DNA of 64,000 bases from Brumimicrobium sp964585545 (lineage in GTDB: Bacteria; Bacteroidota; Bacteroidia; Flavobacteriales_D; Crocinitomicaceae), in the NCBI GenBank assembly GCA_964585545.1, contig CAZPDT010000008.1:62001-126000 (forward strand), in the 5' to 3' direction. Under the pieces are notes generated by a model. It worked only from the letters and a program-made list of their open reading frames with translations. It was not told the origin of the DNA and ran no database searches. A program made the translations under genes and the position numbers. Shown piece by piece: positions 9,387 to 19,158 of this stretch (position 1 is the stretch's first letter; each line of letters starts with the position of its first letter).

Positions 9387-11579
9387 ATGAAGAATAGTCT
9401 AGTATTGCTCACATTATTTATAGGTCTTACCCATATCAGTTCGGCACAAACCGAAAAGAAAGACCATCAATTAACTGTTGAAAAGATTTGGAAGGAATAT
9501 CAATTTTTTGCCAATAAAATTAATGGATTTCGGTCAATGAATGATGGAGAACATTACACGCGTTTTGTTCAAGGGCTTAATCAAAAATCAATTGTTAAGT
9601 ATACTTTCAAGGACATGACCAAGCCTGGAGACACTATTTTAAAAGGGAAAGACCTAAATTATAAAGGAGAACCTTTAGAAGTTGATGGCTATGAATTTAA
9701 TGACGATGAATCCAAATTATTATTGACTGTAAATCGAAAAAAGAGATACCGAAGAAGCTTTTATGCTGAATATTATCTGTATGATTTAAATACAAAAAAA
9801 TTAACGCCCTTAGATGCTGAACGAACACCACAAACATTAGCTTCTTATTCTCCTGATGGGAAAAAGGTTGCATACATATACAAAAACAACTTATATGTAA
9901 AAAACTTGGTGAAAAATAAAGTCAAAGCAATAACGAAAGATGGAGTGAAAAATAAGATTATTAATGGTACAACAGATTGGGTTTACGAAGAAGAATTTGC
10001 ACTCACCAAAGCTTATGATTGGTCACCAAATAGTGAATTTATTGCCTTTTTACGCTTTGATGAAAGCAAAGTCAAAGAATTTACGATGATGTATTATAGA
10101 GGTTTGTATCCAACACCATATACTTTTAAATATCCTAAAGCAGGAGAAGACAACTCAAAAGTAGAATTAAAAGTAGCCAAAGTGAAAAATGGGAAAACAA
10201 AGACGATTGATATAGGTCAGTACGAATATATTCCGAGAATAAAGTTTTCGGCTACGGAAAATAAATTTATGGCTTTAACTTTAAATCGACATCAGAACCA
10301 TATAAAGTACCATTGGATTGATGTTCTAGAGAAAAAGATGCCCGCAAAAGTTGTTTATGAAGAAAAAAGTAAAACCTATTTAGATATTGATGACAATTTA
10401 TATTTCTTTAAGGATGGTCAACATTTTATCAGAACAAGTGAAAAAAATGGTTACAATCATATATATAAGATAGGCCTAGATGGGTCTGAACAACAAATCA
10501 CAAAAGGCAAATGGGATGTAATTGCATTTAAAGGCATTAATGAAGAACAGCAAGTCTTATATTATACATCGGCAGAAGAAGGTGCTCCTTACAGTGCATT
10601 GTATTCGATTCATTTGGACGGTTCACAAAAAAACAGAATCAGCAGTAACAGGGGTACAAATGAAGTTTCCTTTTCAAAAGGTTTAAAATATTATGTCAAC
10701 AAATGGTCCAATATCAATACTCCTTTCGTATATTCTTTGCACAAAGCTGATGGAACGTTAATTTCTGTTTTAGAGGACAATGCTTATTTAACTCAATATA
10801 TTAAAGAACTCGACTTTCAACCAAAGAAATTCATTAAAATTATGGGGGCTGAACAGAAACTCAATGCATGGATTTTATATCCACCTCATTTCGACAGTAC
10901 AAAAACGTATCCTGTTTACTTTCATATTTATGGAGGTCCAGGCAGCAATACTGTTATCGATCAATACAATGGAGGAAACGGTGCATACCACCAGCTGTTG
11001 GCTCAAAAAGGATATATTGTCATGAGCGTAGACCCCAGAGGAACAATGTATCGTGGTGCACAATTTAAAAAATCAACCTATTTGCAACTTGGAAAGCTAG
11101 AAACTGAGGACCTCATTGCAGTAGCCAAACAGATTAAACAATGGGGCTTTGTAGATACCAATCGTATTGGAATTATGGGTTGGAGTTATGGCGGTTATAT
11201 GTCATCATTAGCCATTAGCAAAGGAGCTAATGATTTCAAAATGGCTATTGCCATTGCTCCTGTAACAAACTGGCGATATTATGATAATATTTACACTGAG
11301 CGTTTTATGCGAACGCCTCAAGAAAACAAAGATGGATATGACAATAATTCACCCATCAATTTTGTCAATAAAATCAAAGGGAATTACCTTATTATTCATG
11401 GAACAGGAGACGATAATGTGCACGTTCAAAACACCATGGAAATGATCAATGCACTGATTGCCGCAGATAAAGATTTTGAACTTAAAATCTATCCCAATAG
11501 AAACCATGGAATATATGGAGGGAATACCCGTAACCATCTGTACAGGCAAATGTTAGAGTTTACTTTAAAAAATCTTTAA
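9387..11579 (+). CDS. dipeptidyl peptidase IV family serine peptidase (S9B)
   Basis: Periplasmic or surface exopeptidase releasing dipeptides, normally after proline. Signal peptide MKNSLVLLTLFIGLTHISSAQ, a DPPIV beta-propeller N-terminal region (WVYEEEFALTKAYDWSPN contains the Glu-Glu pair that binds the substrate N-terminus), and a C-terminal alpha/beta hydrolase with the nucleophile GWSYGGYMS (Ser near residue 602), Asp in HGTGDDNVH and His in NRNHGIYGG. Length 730 is normal. It is preceded by a 200-base spacer from the divergent lamin-tail gene and is apparently monocistronic. Confidence 0.95.
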   Translation: MKNSLVLLTLFIGLTHISSAQTEKKDHQLTVEKIWKEYQFFANKINGFRSMNDGEHYTRFVQGLNQKSIVKYTFKDMTKPGDTILKGKDLNYKGEPLEVDGYEFNDDESKLLLTVNRKKRYRRSFYAEYYLYDLNTKKLTPLDAERTPQTLASYSPDGKKVAYIYKNNLYVKNLVKNKVKAITKDGVKNKIINGTTDWVYEEEFALTKAYDWSPNSEFIAFLRFDESKVKEFTMMYYRGLYPTPYTFKYPKAGEDNSKVELKVAKVKNGKTKTIDIGQYEYIPRIKFSATENKFMALTLNRHQNHIKYHWIDVLEKKMPAKVVYEEKSKTYLDIDDNLYFFKDGQHFIRTSEKNGYNHIYKIGLDGSEQQITKGKWDVIAFKGINEEQQVLYYTSAEEGAPYSALYSIHLDGSQKNRISSNRGTNEVSFSKGLKYYVNKWSNINTPFVYSLHKADGTLISVLEDNAYLTQYIKELDFQPKKFIKIMGAEQKLNAWILYPPHFDSTKTYPVYFHIYGGPGSNTVIDQYNGGNGAYHQLLAQKGYIVMSVDPRGTMYRGAQFKKSTYLQLGKLETEDLIAVAKQIKQWGFVDTNRIGIMGWSYGGYMSSLAISKGANDFKMAIAIAPVTNWRYYDNIYTERFMRTPQENKDGYDNNSPINFVNKIKGNYLIIHGTGDDNVHVQNTMEMINALIAADKDFELKIYPNRNHGIYGGNTRNHLYRQMLEFTLKNL

Positions 11580-11815
11580 AGTCTCTGGATTGTCTAAACC
11601 TAAGGCTTGACAATTGCTTTTTATATGATTGATGTTCATAACCTTTTCATAAAAAATCAATCCTTTTAAAAAACCATTTTGAAATTTATTTGTTATAGAA
11701 TAAAAATGGTGGTAAAAAATGCCTCAAATTAAAAGAAATAATTATCTTAGGCAGCCAAACACAGTCTTCATAATACTACAAGTAATAAGACATATATAAA
11801 AAACAAGTAAATAAA

Positions 11816-13102
11816 ATGAGTGAAACTGCAAAAATTGAAATTGATGGGAATTCCTTTGAGCTCCCAATTGTCACAGGTACAGAAAATGAAAAAGCCATAG
11901 ATATCAAGACCTTAAGAGGTACAACTGGCTATATCACATTAGATCCTGGCTTTAAGAATACAGGAAGTACATCAAGTGCCATCACTTATTTAGATGGTGA
12001 AAATGGAATATTACATTATCGTGGCTATCCAATTGAACAATTAGCAGATGAGGCGTCTTTTCTAGAAGTTGCCTTTCTTGTAATATATGGAGAATTGCCC
12101 ACCCAATCAGAATTAGATGAATTTAAAGGCAGTATTACCAATCATACATTGGTGCATGAAGATATGAAGCAGTTTTTTGAAGCTTATCCTTCAAAAGCTC
12201 ACCCAATGGGCGTTTTGGCTTCTATGGTTATGAGTCTTTCTACTTTTTATCCTGAATCATTAGACCCTAATCGACCAGAGGAAGCCGTTGATTTAACGAT
12301 TCATCGATTAATTGCTAAGTTGCCCACTTTAGCAGCAATGTCTTATAAAAATGCCATTCGACATCCTTTTATTTATCCCAAAAACAAGTTGGGTTACATA
12401 GAAAATTTTCTCAACATGATGTTTGCTATGCCTACCGAGGAATACCAAGCAGATCCTGTTGTTGTGAATGCTTTAAATAAACTATTGATTCTCCACATTG
12501 ATCATGAACAAAACTGTTCTGCTTCAACGGTTCGAATAGTTGGATCAGCCGACACCAATTTGTATGCTTCCATCTCTGCTGGAATTTCTGCATTGTGGGG
12601 GCCCCTACACGGAGGTGCTAACCAAGCAGTGATTGAAATGTTAGATAAAATTCAGGAAGATGGTGGAGATTTGGACAAATGGATAGCAAAAGCAAAAGAT
12701 AAAAACGATTCTTTCCGTTTAATGGGCTTTGGTCACCGTGTATATAAAAACTTTGATCCTCGAGCAAAAATTATTAAAAAAGCAGCGGATGATGTCTTAG
12801 AGAAATTAGGCATAGAAGATCCTGCATTAGATTTGGCCAAGAGAATGGAAAAAGTAGCTCTTGAAGATGAGTATTTTGTGAAAAGAAAACTCTATCCAAA
12901 TGTGGATTTCTATTCAGGTATTATCTATAAAGCACTTAATATTCCTACAGAAATGTTTACTGTGATGTTTGCTTTAGGGAGATTACCCGGTTGGATTGCA
13001 CAATGGAAAGAAATGAGAGAAAATAAAGAGCCTATTGGTCGACCGCGACAAGTTTACGTTGGAAAAACCAAACGCGATTATATACCTATAAATAAAAGAT
13101 AA
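11816..13102 (+). CDS. gltA: citrate synthase
   Basis: Condenses acetyl-CoA with oxaloacetate to citrate at the entry of the TCA cycle. The 428-residue length and N-terminal beta domain (KIEIDGNSFELPIVTGTENE) fit the hexameric type II bacterial enzyme. Catalytic residues are visible in WGPLHGGANQA (His), FGHRVYKNFDPRA (His) and YPNVDFYSG (Asp). A 236-base upstream region separates it from the peptidase gene; a clear terminator follows at 13124-13148, so it is a single-gene unit. Confidence 0.98.
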   Translation: MSETAKIEIDGNSFELPIVTGTENEKAIDIKTLRGTTGYITLDPGFKNTGSTSSAITYLDGENGILHYRGYPIEQLADEASFLEVAFLVIYGELPTQSELDEFKGSITNHTLVHEDMKQFFEAYPSKAHPMGVLASMVMSLSTFYPESLDPNRPEEAVDLTIHRLIAKLPTLAAMSYKNAIRHPFIYPKNKLGYIENFLNMMFAMPTEEYQADPVVVNALNKLLILHIDHEQNCSASTVRIVGSADTNLYASISAGISALWGPLHGGANQAVIEMLDKIQEDGGDLDKWIAKAKDKNDSFRLMGFGHRVYKNFDPRAKIIKKAADDVLEKLGIEDPALDLAKRMEKVALEDEYFVKRKLYPNVDFYSGIIYKALNIPTEMFTVMFALGRLPGWIAQWKEMRENKEPIGRPRQVYVGKTKRDYIPINKR

Positions 13103-13123
13103 GGTTTTATTCAATAGTTTTTT

Positions 13124-13148
13124 AAATGGTGCCACTCGCACCATTTTT
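13124..13148 (+). terminator. intrinsic terminator of gltA
   Basis: Stem AAATGGTGC (13124-13132) / GCACCATTT (13138-13146), five-base loop CACTC, followed by T residues, 22 bases after the gltA stop. Confidence 0.85.
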
Positions 13149-13167
13149 ATGTTTAATAACCTTATTA

Positions 13168-13175
13168 TACATTTG
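13168..13175 (+). promoter_or_regulatory. -7 promoter element of the MBL-fold hydrolase gene
   Basis: TACATTTG matches TAnnTTTG and lies 35 bases before the ATG at 13211. The -33 position carries TTT rather than TTG. Confidence 0.4.
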
Positions 13176-13210
13176 ATTTCATAAGTTTATTTTCTCAAAT
13201 TCAATTTTAT

Positions 13211-14062
13211 ATGACTATTTACCCTCTACATACCGGAAATTTTAAACTGGATGGTGGTGCAATGTTTGGTGTTGTTCCAAAATCCTTGTGGTCGAGAACC
13301 AATAAAGCAGATGAAAACAATATGTGCCGCTGGGCAATGCGCTGTATGCTCATCGAAGATGGCAAAAGATTAATGCTCATTGATACAGGAATTGGAGACA
13401 AGCAGAGTGAAAAATTTTTTTCCTATTACTATCTTCATGGCAATGATTCTTTATTGGGAAACCTAAAGAAATTGGGCTTCACTCCAGATGATATAACTGA
13501 TGTTTTTCTTACCCACCTGCATTTTGACCATTGTGGAGGTGCTATTGAAAGAGTTGGTGAGCATCGTTTTCAACCAGTCTTTAAAAATGCAACTTACTGG
13601 AGTACTGAAAAACATTGGAAATGGGCAACTGAACCCAATGCCAGAGAAAAGGCATCTTTCCTTTCAGAAAACATACTGCCAATTGAAGCGTCAGGACAAT
13701 TACAGTTTGTTTCTCGAAAAGGTAACTTTACCCAAAATGCTTTCCCCAATATAGATTTGTTATTTGTAGATGGCCACACTGAAAGTCAAATGATTCCCCA
13801 TATTCATTATAAAGGAAAAAAGATAATTTTTGTAGCTGATTTACTGCCTTCAGTTGGACACATTCCATTGCCTTACGTTATGGGATATGATACACGCCCA
13901 TTATTAACCTTAAGTGAGAAAGAAAAATTCTTAAATAAAGCAGCAGATGAAGAATACATTTTATTTCTTGAACACGATGTTGAAAATGAATGCTGCACTT
14001 TAAAAAGAACTGAAAAAGGAATCCGTCTCAATCAAACTTTTCAATTTAATGACTTATTTTAA
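13211..14062 (+). CDS. MBL-fold metallohydrolase
   Basis: Zinc-dependent hydrolase of the metallo-beta-lactamase superfamily. The metal site THLHFDHCGG is at about residues 100-109, with further ligands in VDGHTESQ (His) and FVADLLPS (Asp), and a late His in LEHDVEN. At 283 residues without signal peptide it is a cytoplasmic enzyme of the lactonase/glyoxalase-like group; no substrate can be assigned. It has its own -7 element, so it is probably transcribed separately from gltA. Confidence 0.9.
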   Translation: MTIYPLHTGNFKLDGGAMFGVVPKSLWSRTNKADENNMCRWAMRCMLIEDGKRLMLIDTGIGDKQSEKFFSYYYLHGNDSLLGNLKKLGFTPDDITDVFLTHLHFDHCGGAIERVGEHRFQPVFKNATYWSTEKHWKWATEPNAREKASFLSENILPIEASGQLQFVSRKGNFTQNAFPNIDLLFVDGHTESQMIPHIHYKGKKIIFVADLLPSVGHIPLPYVMGYDTRPLLTLSEKEKFLNKAADEEYILFLEHDVENECCTLKRTEKGIRLNQTFQFNDLF

Positions 14063-14099
14063 GAATTTTAATTATCTTTAAATTCTAAATTGCACTATT

Positions 14100-15764
14100 A
14101 TGGTTAAATACATTAAACAGCTTTTACAACTTCACTCAAAAGTAATACTGCCTCAATTTGGAGCGATCGTCCTCTCAGATGAGGAAACAGGAACTTTAAT
14201 GTTTAATGAATACTTAACCTATGATGATGGTAAAATCCTAGAATTAATTGAAACTGAAGAGAAAATAGAACGAGAAAAAGCCAAAACACAAATTGATCAA
14301 TTAATTCAAGAAATCCAATCTGAATTGAAAAAAGGCGCATCATATTCCCTTGGAGATTTAGGTGTTTTTACTATGGACGATGACAAAGTTATCTTTCAAG
14401 GCAATTTGAAATCTGGAAAAGTTGCTTCTTCAAAGAAAAAGGAACCGAAAGAAAAAGACACTAAACAAAATGTTTATGTGGAAAAAAAAGATGACGCCCC
14501 TGCCCCACAAGAAAAGTCGAAAAAGGAAAAAGAGGATACAAAGCAATCAAAACCACAGCCAAAAGACAAAAAATCAAAGTCTGCCGATAAATTAAATGCA
14601 GCGCAAAAAAAAGCAGAGAAGGAACGCCTTAAAAAAGAAAAAATAGAAAAGAAAAAGGCTGAAAAAGCAAAAAGATTACAAGAAAAGCTAGAAAGGAAAA
14701 AGAAAAAGCAAGAAGAGAAGCAAAGAAAGAAAGAAGAAAAGGCCCGACTCAAAAAAGAGAAGGAAGAAAAGAAGAAAGCGGAGAAAGCAAAAAAGACATC
14801 AAAAGACATTAAAGATAAACAAACAAGCGACAAAAAGAGTACTAAAGAAAAGACCAAAGCCAATAAAAGCGCTGAGGTTGTTTCTTCTTCTAAAAAAGAG
14901 GAGACCAAGAAATCAGACAACAAAGAAGATTTAAAAGTCAAAAAGAAAAAGGCCTTAGAAGACAAAAGGAAAGCAGAAAAAGAAAAGAAGCTCGCCGAGA
15001 AAAAAGAGAGAGAAGAGAAGAAAGCAGAGGAGAAACGCAAGAAAAAAGAGGAGAAAGAACGCCAAAAGAAAAGTAAAACAGAGCAAGCAAAAGCACCTGT
15101 AGTAAAAGAAGATGCTAAAGCAACCGCTGTTAAAGACAAGACCAAAGCAAACAAACAAAAGAACAAAAAAGAAAAGAAGGAAAGAAAACAAAAGCCTATT
15201 GTTTGGTTTTTGATTATCCTTCTACTTTTACTTATAGGTGGTGGAATTTGGGTAGGATTCAATTATCAAAAGGTTGAAACCTATATGGGTTGGAATCAAT
15301 TCGACAATGTTAATAACTCAAACGAAGACGAAGGATCTATTAACAATGAAGGCTCAATTCCAATTATTGATTCTCTTGAAGTCGAGGAAGAAAATGATAC
15401 TTTGAATGAAAGCGCACAAAACGATAGTTTGACTGATTCTGATTTGGTTGCTGATAAAGACGAATTAAAAGATTCTGACCGTTCTGAAGAAGAGACTACG
15501 GTGGAAGCTCCCGTCTCAACACCTTCATCTGCAGGTCATTTCCATATCATAGTAGGTGGTTTCCAAGTATTGTCCAATGCAGAAAATATGGTTCAGAATT
15601 TAAAAAGTCAAGGATTTAATAGTTCCATGTTAGAAGGCACACGAACAGGCTTAGAATTGCACTTTGTATCGGCACAAAGTTATTCTTCCCTAAGTGATGC
15701 GAAAGCTGATTTACAGCGCATAAAGCAGTCGGTTAACGACGGTGCCTGGATATATAAAAACTAA
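14100..15764 (+). CDS. HU-CCDC81-like and SPOR domain membrane protein with a Lys/Glu-rich central region
   Basis: Predicted divisome or envelope protein. Residues 1-105 form a HU/CCDC81-like domain (LQLHSKVILPQFGAIVL; YSLGDLGVFTM), residues about 115-360 are an extreme lysine/glutamate-rich charged helix, residues about 364-388 are one transmembrane helix (IVWFLIILLLLLIGGGIW), then an acidic linker and a C-terminal SPOR domain (about 480-554; FHIIVGGFQVLSNAENMVQNL). SPOR domains bind denuded peptidoglycan at division sites, so the C-terminus is expected in the periplasm and the HU-like domain in the cytoplasm, where it could bind DNA or protein. The purine-rich central part produces a long false frame on the other strand. 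Confidence 0.9.
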   Translation: MVKYIKQLLQLHSKVILPQFGAIVLSDEETGTLMFNEYLTYDDGKILELIETEEKIEREKAKTQIDQLIQEIQSELKKGASYSLGDLGVFTMDDDKVIFQGNLKSGKVASSKKKEPKEKDTKQNVYVEKKDDAPAPQEKSKKEKEDTKQSKPQPKDKKSKSADKLNAAQKKAEKERLKKEKIEKKKAEKAKRLQEKLERKKKKQEEKQRKKEEKARLKKEKEEKKKAEKAKKTSKDIKDKQTSDKKSTKEKTKANKSAEVVSSSKKEETKKSDNKEDLKVKKKKALEDKRKAEKEKKLAEKKEREEKKAEEKRKKKEEKERQKKSKTEQAKAPVVKEDAKATAVKDKTKANKQKNKKEKKERKQKPIVWFLIILLLLLIGGGIWVGFNYQKVETYMGWNQFDNVNNSNEDEGSINNEGSIPIIDSLEVEEENDTLNESAQNDSLTDSDLVADKDELKDSDRSEEETTVEAPVSTPSSAGHFHIIVGGFQVLSNAENMVQNLKSQGFNSSMLEGTRTGLELHFVSAQSYSSLSDAKADLQRIKQSVNDGAWIYKN

Positions 15765-15784
15765 AAAGGACATTTTTCTTAAAG

Positions 15785-16606
15785 ATGGATGATGAAAGAG
15801 TAAAAATCATTGAAGTAGAGCGACTGATACATGAAAAATCGCCAAAACTTTTAAAGTATTTACCGAAATTCATTATTCGATATCTACAGCGTATATTGCA
15901 CGAAAACGATGTCAATGAATTCATCAATGCACACAAAAATGATTCTCCTGAAGAGTTTTGTCGCTCTGTAATTAAAATGTTCAATATTGATATTCAATAT
16001 GAAGGTTTAGAAAATATTCCTAAAAACGGTGGTGCTATTCTTACCATGAATCATCCCTGGGGCGGTTTAGACGCAATGGCTTTAGTGACAGTAGTTCACG
16101 ATAAACGCTCTGACATTAAATTTATTGTGAATGATGTTCTTATGCACTTGGAAAACCTTCAACCACTTTTTGTAGGGGTCAATAAATTAGGAAAAAATGC
16201 ATCCCAATCATTGAGAATGGTCGATAAAGCTTTTGCAGGAGAAGAATTACTCTGTATTTTCCCTGCAGGATTAGTCAGCAGAAAAATTAAAGGCGAAGTA
16301 AAAGACCTCAAGTGGAAGAAAACTTTCATCACCCGATCTATTAAATACAACAAAATAATTATTCCCACATATATTGATGGCAAACTCACGAATTTCTTTT
16401 ATAATTTAAGTAATTTTAGAAAAAAAATTGGAATTAAGTCAAACATTGAAATGCTCTATTTGGTTAATGAACTGTACAAACAAAACAATAAGAAAATAAA
16501 AATTAAATTTGGCACTCCTATAATGTCCGAAAATTTTGATGATTCAAAATCACATGATGAATGGGCACAGTATGTAAAGAAAAAAGTCTATCAATTAAAA
16601 GATTAA
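15785..16606 (+). CDS. acyltransferase of the PlsC/OlsA type, possible glycine-lipid O-acyltransferase
   Basis: Acyltransferase with the family motif NHPWGGLDAMAL (N-H-x4-D form, near residue 88) and the F-P-A-G-L-V-S segment replacing the usual F-P-E-G. The next gene, two bases after its stop, is an OlsB-like GNAT. In Bacteroides and relatives such a pair (GlsA and GlsB) makes glycine or ornithine lipids: GlsB attaches a 3-hydroxy fatty acid to the amino acid and GlsA esterifies a second chain. I infer this role from the motif and the pairing; a phospholipid acyltransferase is the alternative. It lies 20 bases after the SPOR gene. Confidence 0.8.
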   Translation: MDDERVKIIEVERLIHEKSPKLLKYLPKFIIRYLQRILHENDVNEFINAHKNDSPEEFCRSVIKMFNIDIQYEGLENIPKNGGAILTMNHPWGGLDAMALVTVVHDKRSDIKFIVNDVLMHLENLQPLFVGVNKLGKNASQSLRMVDKAFAGEELLCIFPAGLVSRKIKGEVKDLKWKKTFITRSIKYNKIIIPTYIDGKLTNFFYNLSNFRKKIGIKSNIEMLYLVNELYKQNNKKIKIKFGTPIMSENFDDSKSHDEWAQYVKKKVYQLKD

Positions 16607-16607
16607 A

Positions 16608-17546
16608 ATGTCTCAGAAAGTAGAGAAAATAATACCCCCAATAGATCGATCACTTATCAAAAAAGAGTTGGATTTATCACACTTTGGTCGATATACTCGT
16701 AAAGGAGGAAGTGAAATATATATCATTAACCATCATGATGCACCCAATACGATGCGTGAAATAGGACGCTTAAGGGAGCTTTCTTTTCGTTCTGCAGGAG
16801 GTGGGACGAAAAAATCAATAGATATAGACCAATATGATACTTGTGAGAATTGCTACCAACAACTTATCGTTTGGAATCCTGAAGATGAAGAGATTATTGG
16901 TGGACTTCGTTTTATCAATTGCGCAGATATCCTTACCGGAGAAAGAGACCAATTTATTCCCATGAGCACTTCTCACTATTTTACATTTTCTCCTCGATTT
17001 AAATCGCATTATCTTCCTTATGCTATTGAATTAGGCAGAAGCTGGGTGCAACCCATGTATCAACCAACGGTAAATCCTAGAAAGGGCTTGTATGCACTTG
17101 ATAACCTTTGGGATGGATTGGCTTTATTAACAGTACTTTACCCCCGACTTAAGTATTTCTTTGGAAAAGTAACAATGTATCCCGATTACCACGAAGAGTC
17201 TAGAGATTTCATCTTGTACTTCCTTAAGACATATTTCCCTGATAATGAGAATTTAGCGACCTCAATTTATCCATTAGAGCAATCTTATGACGAAGAAAAG
17301 TTTAAACGATTATTAAAGGGGTTAGACTTTGATGAAGGATACAAAGTTTTAACAAAGTTTGTTAGGAGTAATGGTGAGAACGTTCCACCTTTAATGAATA
17401 TTTATATGCATCTTTCTCGTACTATGCGCTCGTTTGGAACGGCTGTAAATCCCGATTTTGGAGGTGTAGAGGAAACTGGAATCATTATGACTATAGCAGA
17501 TATTTATGATGATAAAAAAGAACGACATATTGCACCGATTGTTTAG
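16608..17546 (+). CDS. GNAT N-acyltransferase of the OlsB/GlsB type
   Basis: Belongs to the OlsB-like acyl-ACP-dependent N-acyltransferases rather than ordinary small GNATs: 312 residues, with IGRLRELSFRSAGGGT, DQYDTCENCYQQLIVWNPEDEEIIGGLRF and AIELGRSWVQPMYQ, all typical of this group. Predicted to N-acylate glycine (or ornithine) as the first step of an aminolipid, working with the preceding PlsC-like gene. The start ATG follows the previous stop by one base, supporting translational coupling. The amino acid used cannot be decided from sequence. Confidence 0.8.
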   Translation: MSQKVEKIIPPIDRSLIKKELDLSHFGRYTRKGGSEIYIINHHDAPNTMREIGRLRELSFRSAGGGTKKSIDIDQYDTCENCYQQLIVWNPEDEEIIGGLRFINCADILTGERDQFIPMSTSHYFTFSPRFKSHYLPYAIELGRSWVQPMYQPTVNPRKGLYALDNLWDGLALLTVLYPRLKYFFGKVTMYPDYHEESRDFILYFLKTYFPDNENLATSIYPLEQSYDEEKFKRLLKGLDFDEGYKVLTKFVRSNGENVPPLMNIYMHLSRTMRSFGTAVNPDFGGVEETGIIMTIADIYDDKKERHIAPIV

Positions 17547-17579
17547 ATCTTAGATGGTAGATGGTAGAAATTGGTGGAT

Positions 17580-18545
17580 TTAAAACTGTCTCAATACTGC
17601 AATTCTTTTTTCAATTGGAGGATGGGTAAGAAACAAACTATTTAATCCTAATGAGAAACCACCTTTTTCATCTTTTTCTTTGGCATTTTCTATAAACATT
17701 TGTTGTACATCATCGCTTTTCACCTTCTTTACTGAAGAATTACCAGATATTTTTTCTAATGCCCTGGCCAAGGCGAGTGGATTTTTGGTCATTTCTGCTG
17801 CGCCAGAGTCTGCTAAATATTCTCTTTTTCTACTCAAAGCCAATTTAAATAAAAACGATAAAAAATAAGCTACAGCAGCTAAAACGAGTATAACAACCAT
17901 AATTATTGCACCGCCTCCTTTATCATTACTATTGCTTCTTCTACCCGTCATGCTACTAAACAATATTGAACGCATAGCAATTCCCATTATAAAAGAAAAG
18001 ATTCCTACAAAAACAATAGTTACGATTAACAATTTAACATCATGGTTTCGGATGTGTGTCAACTCATGGGCAATAACACCTTCTAATTCATCGTCTTCTA
18101 ATGTGTCAATTATACCCCGTGTAAGTGTAACCGTATATGTTTTTTCGTTAATTCCGCTTGCAAAAGCATTAAGAGCCGAAGATTCAATAATTCGCAATTT
18201 GGGCATCTTCATTCCAACGCTCATACAGAGGTTCTCGGTGAGGTTATACACCCGCATGTTTTCCTTTCTGGTTAGGGTTTCAGACTTTGCAGCACTATTA
18301 ATCATGGAGGTATTCCCAAAGTAGGCAATTACAAACCAAACCCCGACAAAAGCAAATACCCATGGAATTGCATTGATGAATTGATTTAAAGTTTCACGAA
18401 ATGGAACAGGAACTTCTTGATTGAAGTTAATGATCCAAAAAAAGGCAAACACCATCACTAAAACCAAGATGGGAAATGCTGCAAGCAACAGAATAGATTT
18501 CCTATTATTTGAATTTATTTGTTGTTGAAGTCCAACATATTTCAT
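17580..18545 (-). CDS. M48-family membrane metalloprotease
   Basis: Integral membrane zinc protease related to HtpX/Ste24. Two N-terminal transmembrane helices (about residues 18-40 and 60-78), the zinc motif HELTH at 160-164 with the third ligand Glu in KREYLADSGAAEM (about 243), and two further hydrophobic helices around 175-235. It probably degrades misfolded membrane proteins. It sits 14 bases after lemA, a very common pairing in bacteria that suggests joint function. Confidence 0.92.
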   Translation of the reverse strand: MKYVGLQQQINSNNRKSILLLAAFPILVLVMVFAFFWIINFNQEVPVPFRETLNQFINAIPWVFAFVGVWFVIAYFGNTSMINSAAKSETLTRKENMRVYNLTENLCMSVGMKMPKLRIIESSALNAFASGINEKTYTVTLTRGIIDTLEDDELEGVIAHELTHIRNHDVKLLIVTIVFVGIFSFIMGIAMRSILFSSMTGRRSNSNDKGGGAIIMVVILVLAAVAYFLSFLFKLALSRKREYLADSGAAEMTKNPLALARALEKISGNSSVKKVKSDDVQQMFIENAKEKDEKGGFSLGLNSLFLTHPPIEKRIAVLRQF

Positions 18546-18559
18546 CGTTCAAAATTGAT

Positions 18560-19123
18560 TTAGAATTTCACCTCTGGAGCTTTATCTAAATCTTCTCGTT
18601 TAGCCTCTCCAAGATCAAACATTGGTTCGATTTTAAATCCAAACATCCCTGCAAAAATAACATTGGGGAATTTTTGAACTGAGATATTCAACTCTTTCGT
18701 TGCAGAGTTAAAAAACCTTCTTACAGCAGCCAATTTGTTTTCAATATCAGACAATTCATTTTGAAGTTGTAGAAAATTTTCACTGGCTTTTAAATCTGGA
18801 TATGCCTCCACTTGGATATTCAATCCACTCAATGCTGTCGTCAACTCTTTTTCAGCTGCAATTTTATCATTTACAGAAGAAGCTCCTATCGCATTTTGAC
18901 GTGCTTGAGTAACTGCTTTTAATGTTTCACTTTCATGGTCTGTATAACCTTTAACAGAGCTTACCAGTTGAGGTACTAAATCGTGACGTTGTTTTAATTG
19001 AACATCAATATCAGCAAAAGCATTTTCTCTATTTTGTCTTAAACGCACTAAAGCGTTATAGATAGCAATTACCCAAATTACTAAAACTGCAATTATAATT
19101 ACTACAATCCAAACTCCATTCAT
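18560..19123 (-). CDS. lemA: LemA family protein
   Basis: Single N-terminal transmembrane helix (VWIVVIIIAVLVIWVIAIYNALV) followed by the LemA helical domain (RQNRENAFADIDVQLKQRHDLVPQLV and LQNELSDIENKLAAVRRFFNS). Length 187 is normal. The biochemical role is not known; its pairing with the M48 protease downstream is the best functional hint. Confidence 0.95.
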   Translation of the reverse strand: MNGVWIVVIIIAVLVIWVIAIYNALVRLRQNRENAFADIDVQLKQRHDLVPQLVSSVKGYTDHESETLKAVTQARQNAIGASSVNDKIAAEKELTTALSGLNIQVEAYPDLKASENFLQLQNELSDIENKLAAVRRFFNSATKELNISVQKFPNVIFAGMFGFKIEPMFDLGEAKREDLDKAPEVKF

Positions 19124-19158
19124 CTTTCTAAGCTTTAATTTATTCTAAAGATACACAA

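Noticed and set aside
14474..15262. 262-codon open frame on the minus strand rich in Phe, Ser and Leu
   Set aside because: It is the antisense of the Lys/Glu-rich tract of the SPOR protein; AAA/GAA codons read backwards give long Phe/Ser frames without stops.
18560..19123. Triterpenol operon extending to SecDF, LemA or the helicase
   Set aside because: These genes are on the opposite strand with their own promoters; nearness alone does not link them.
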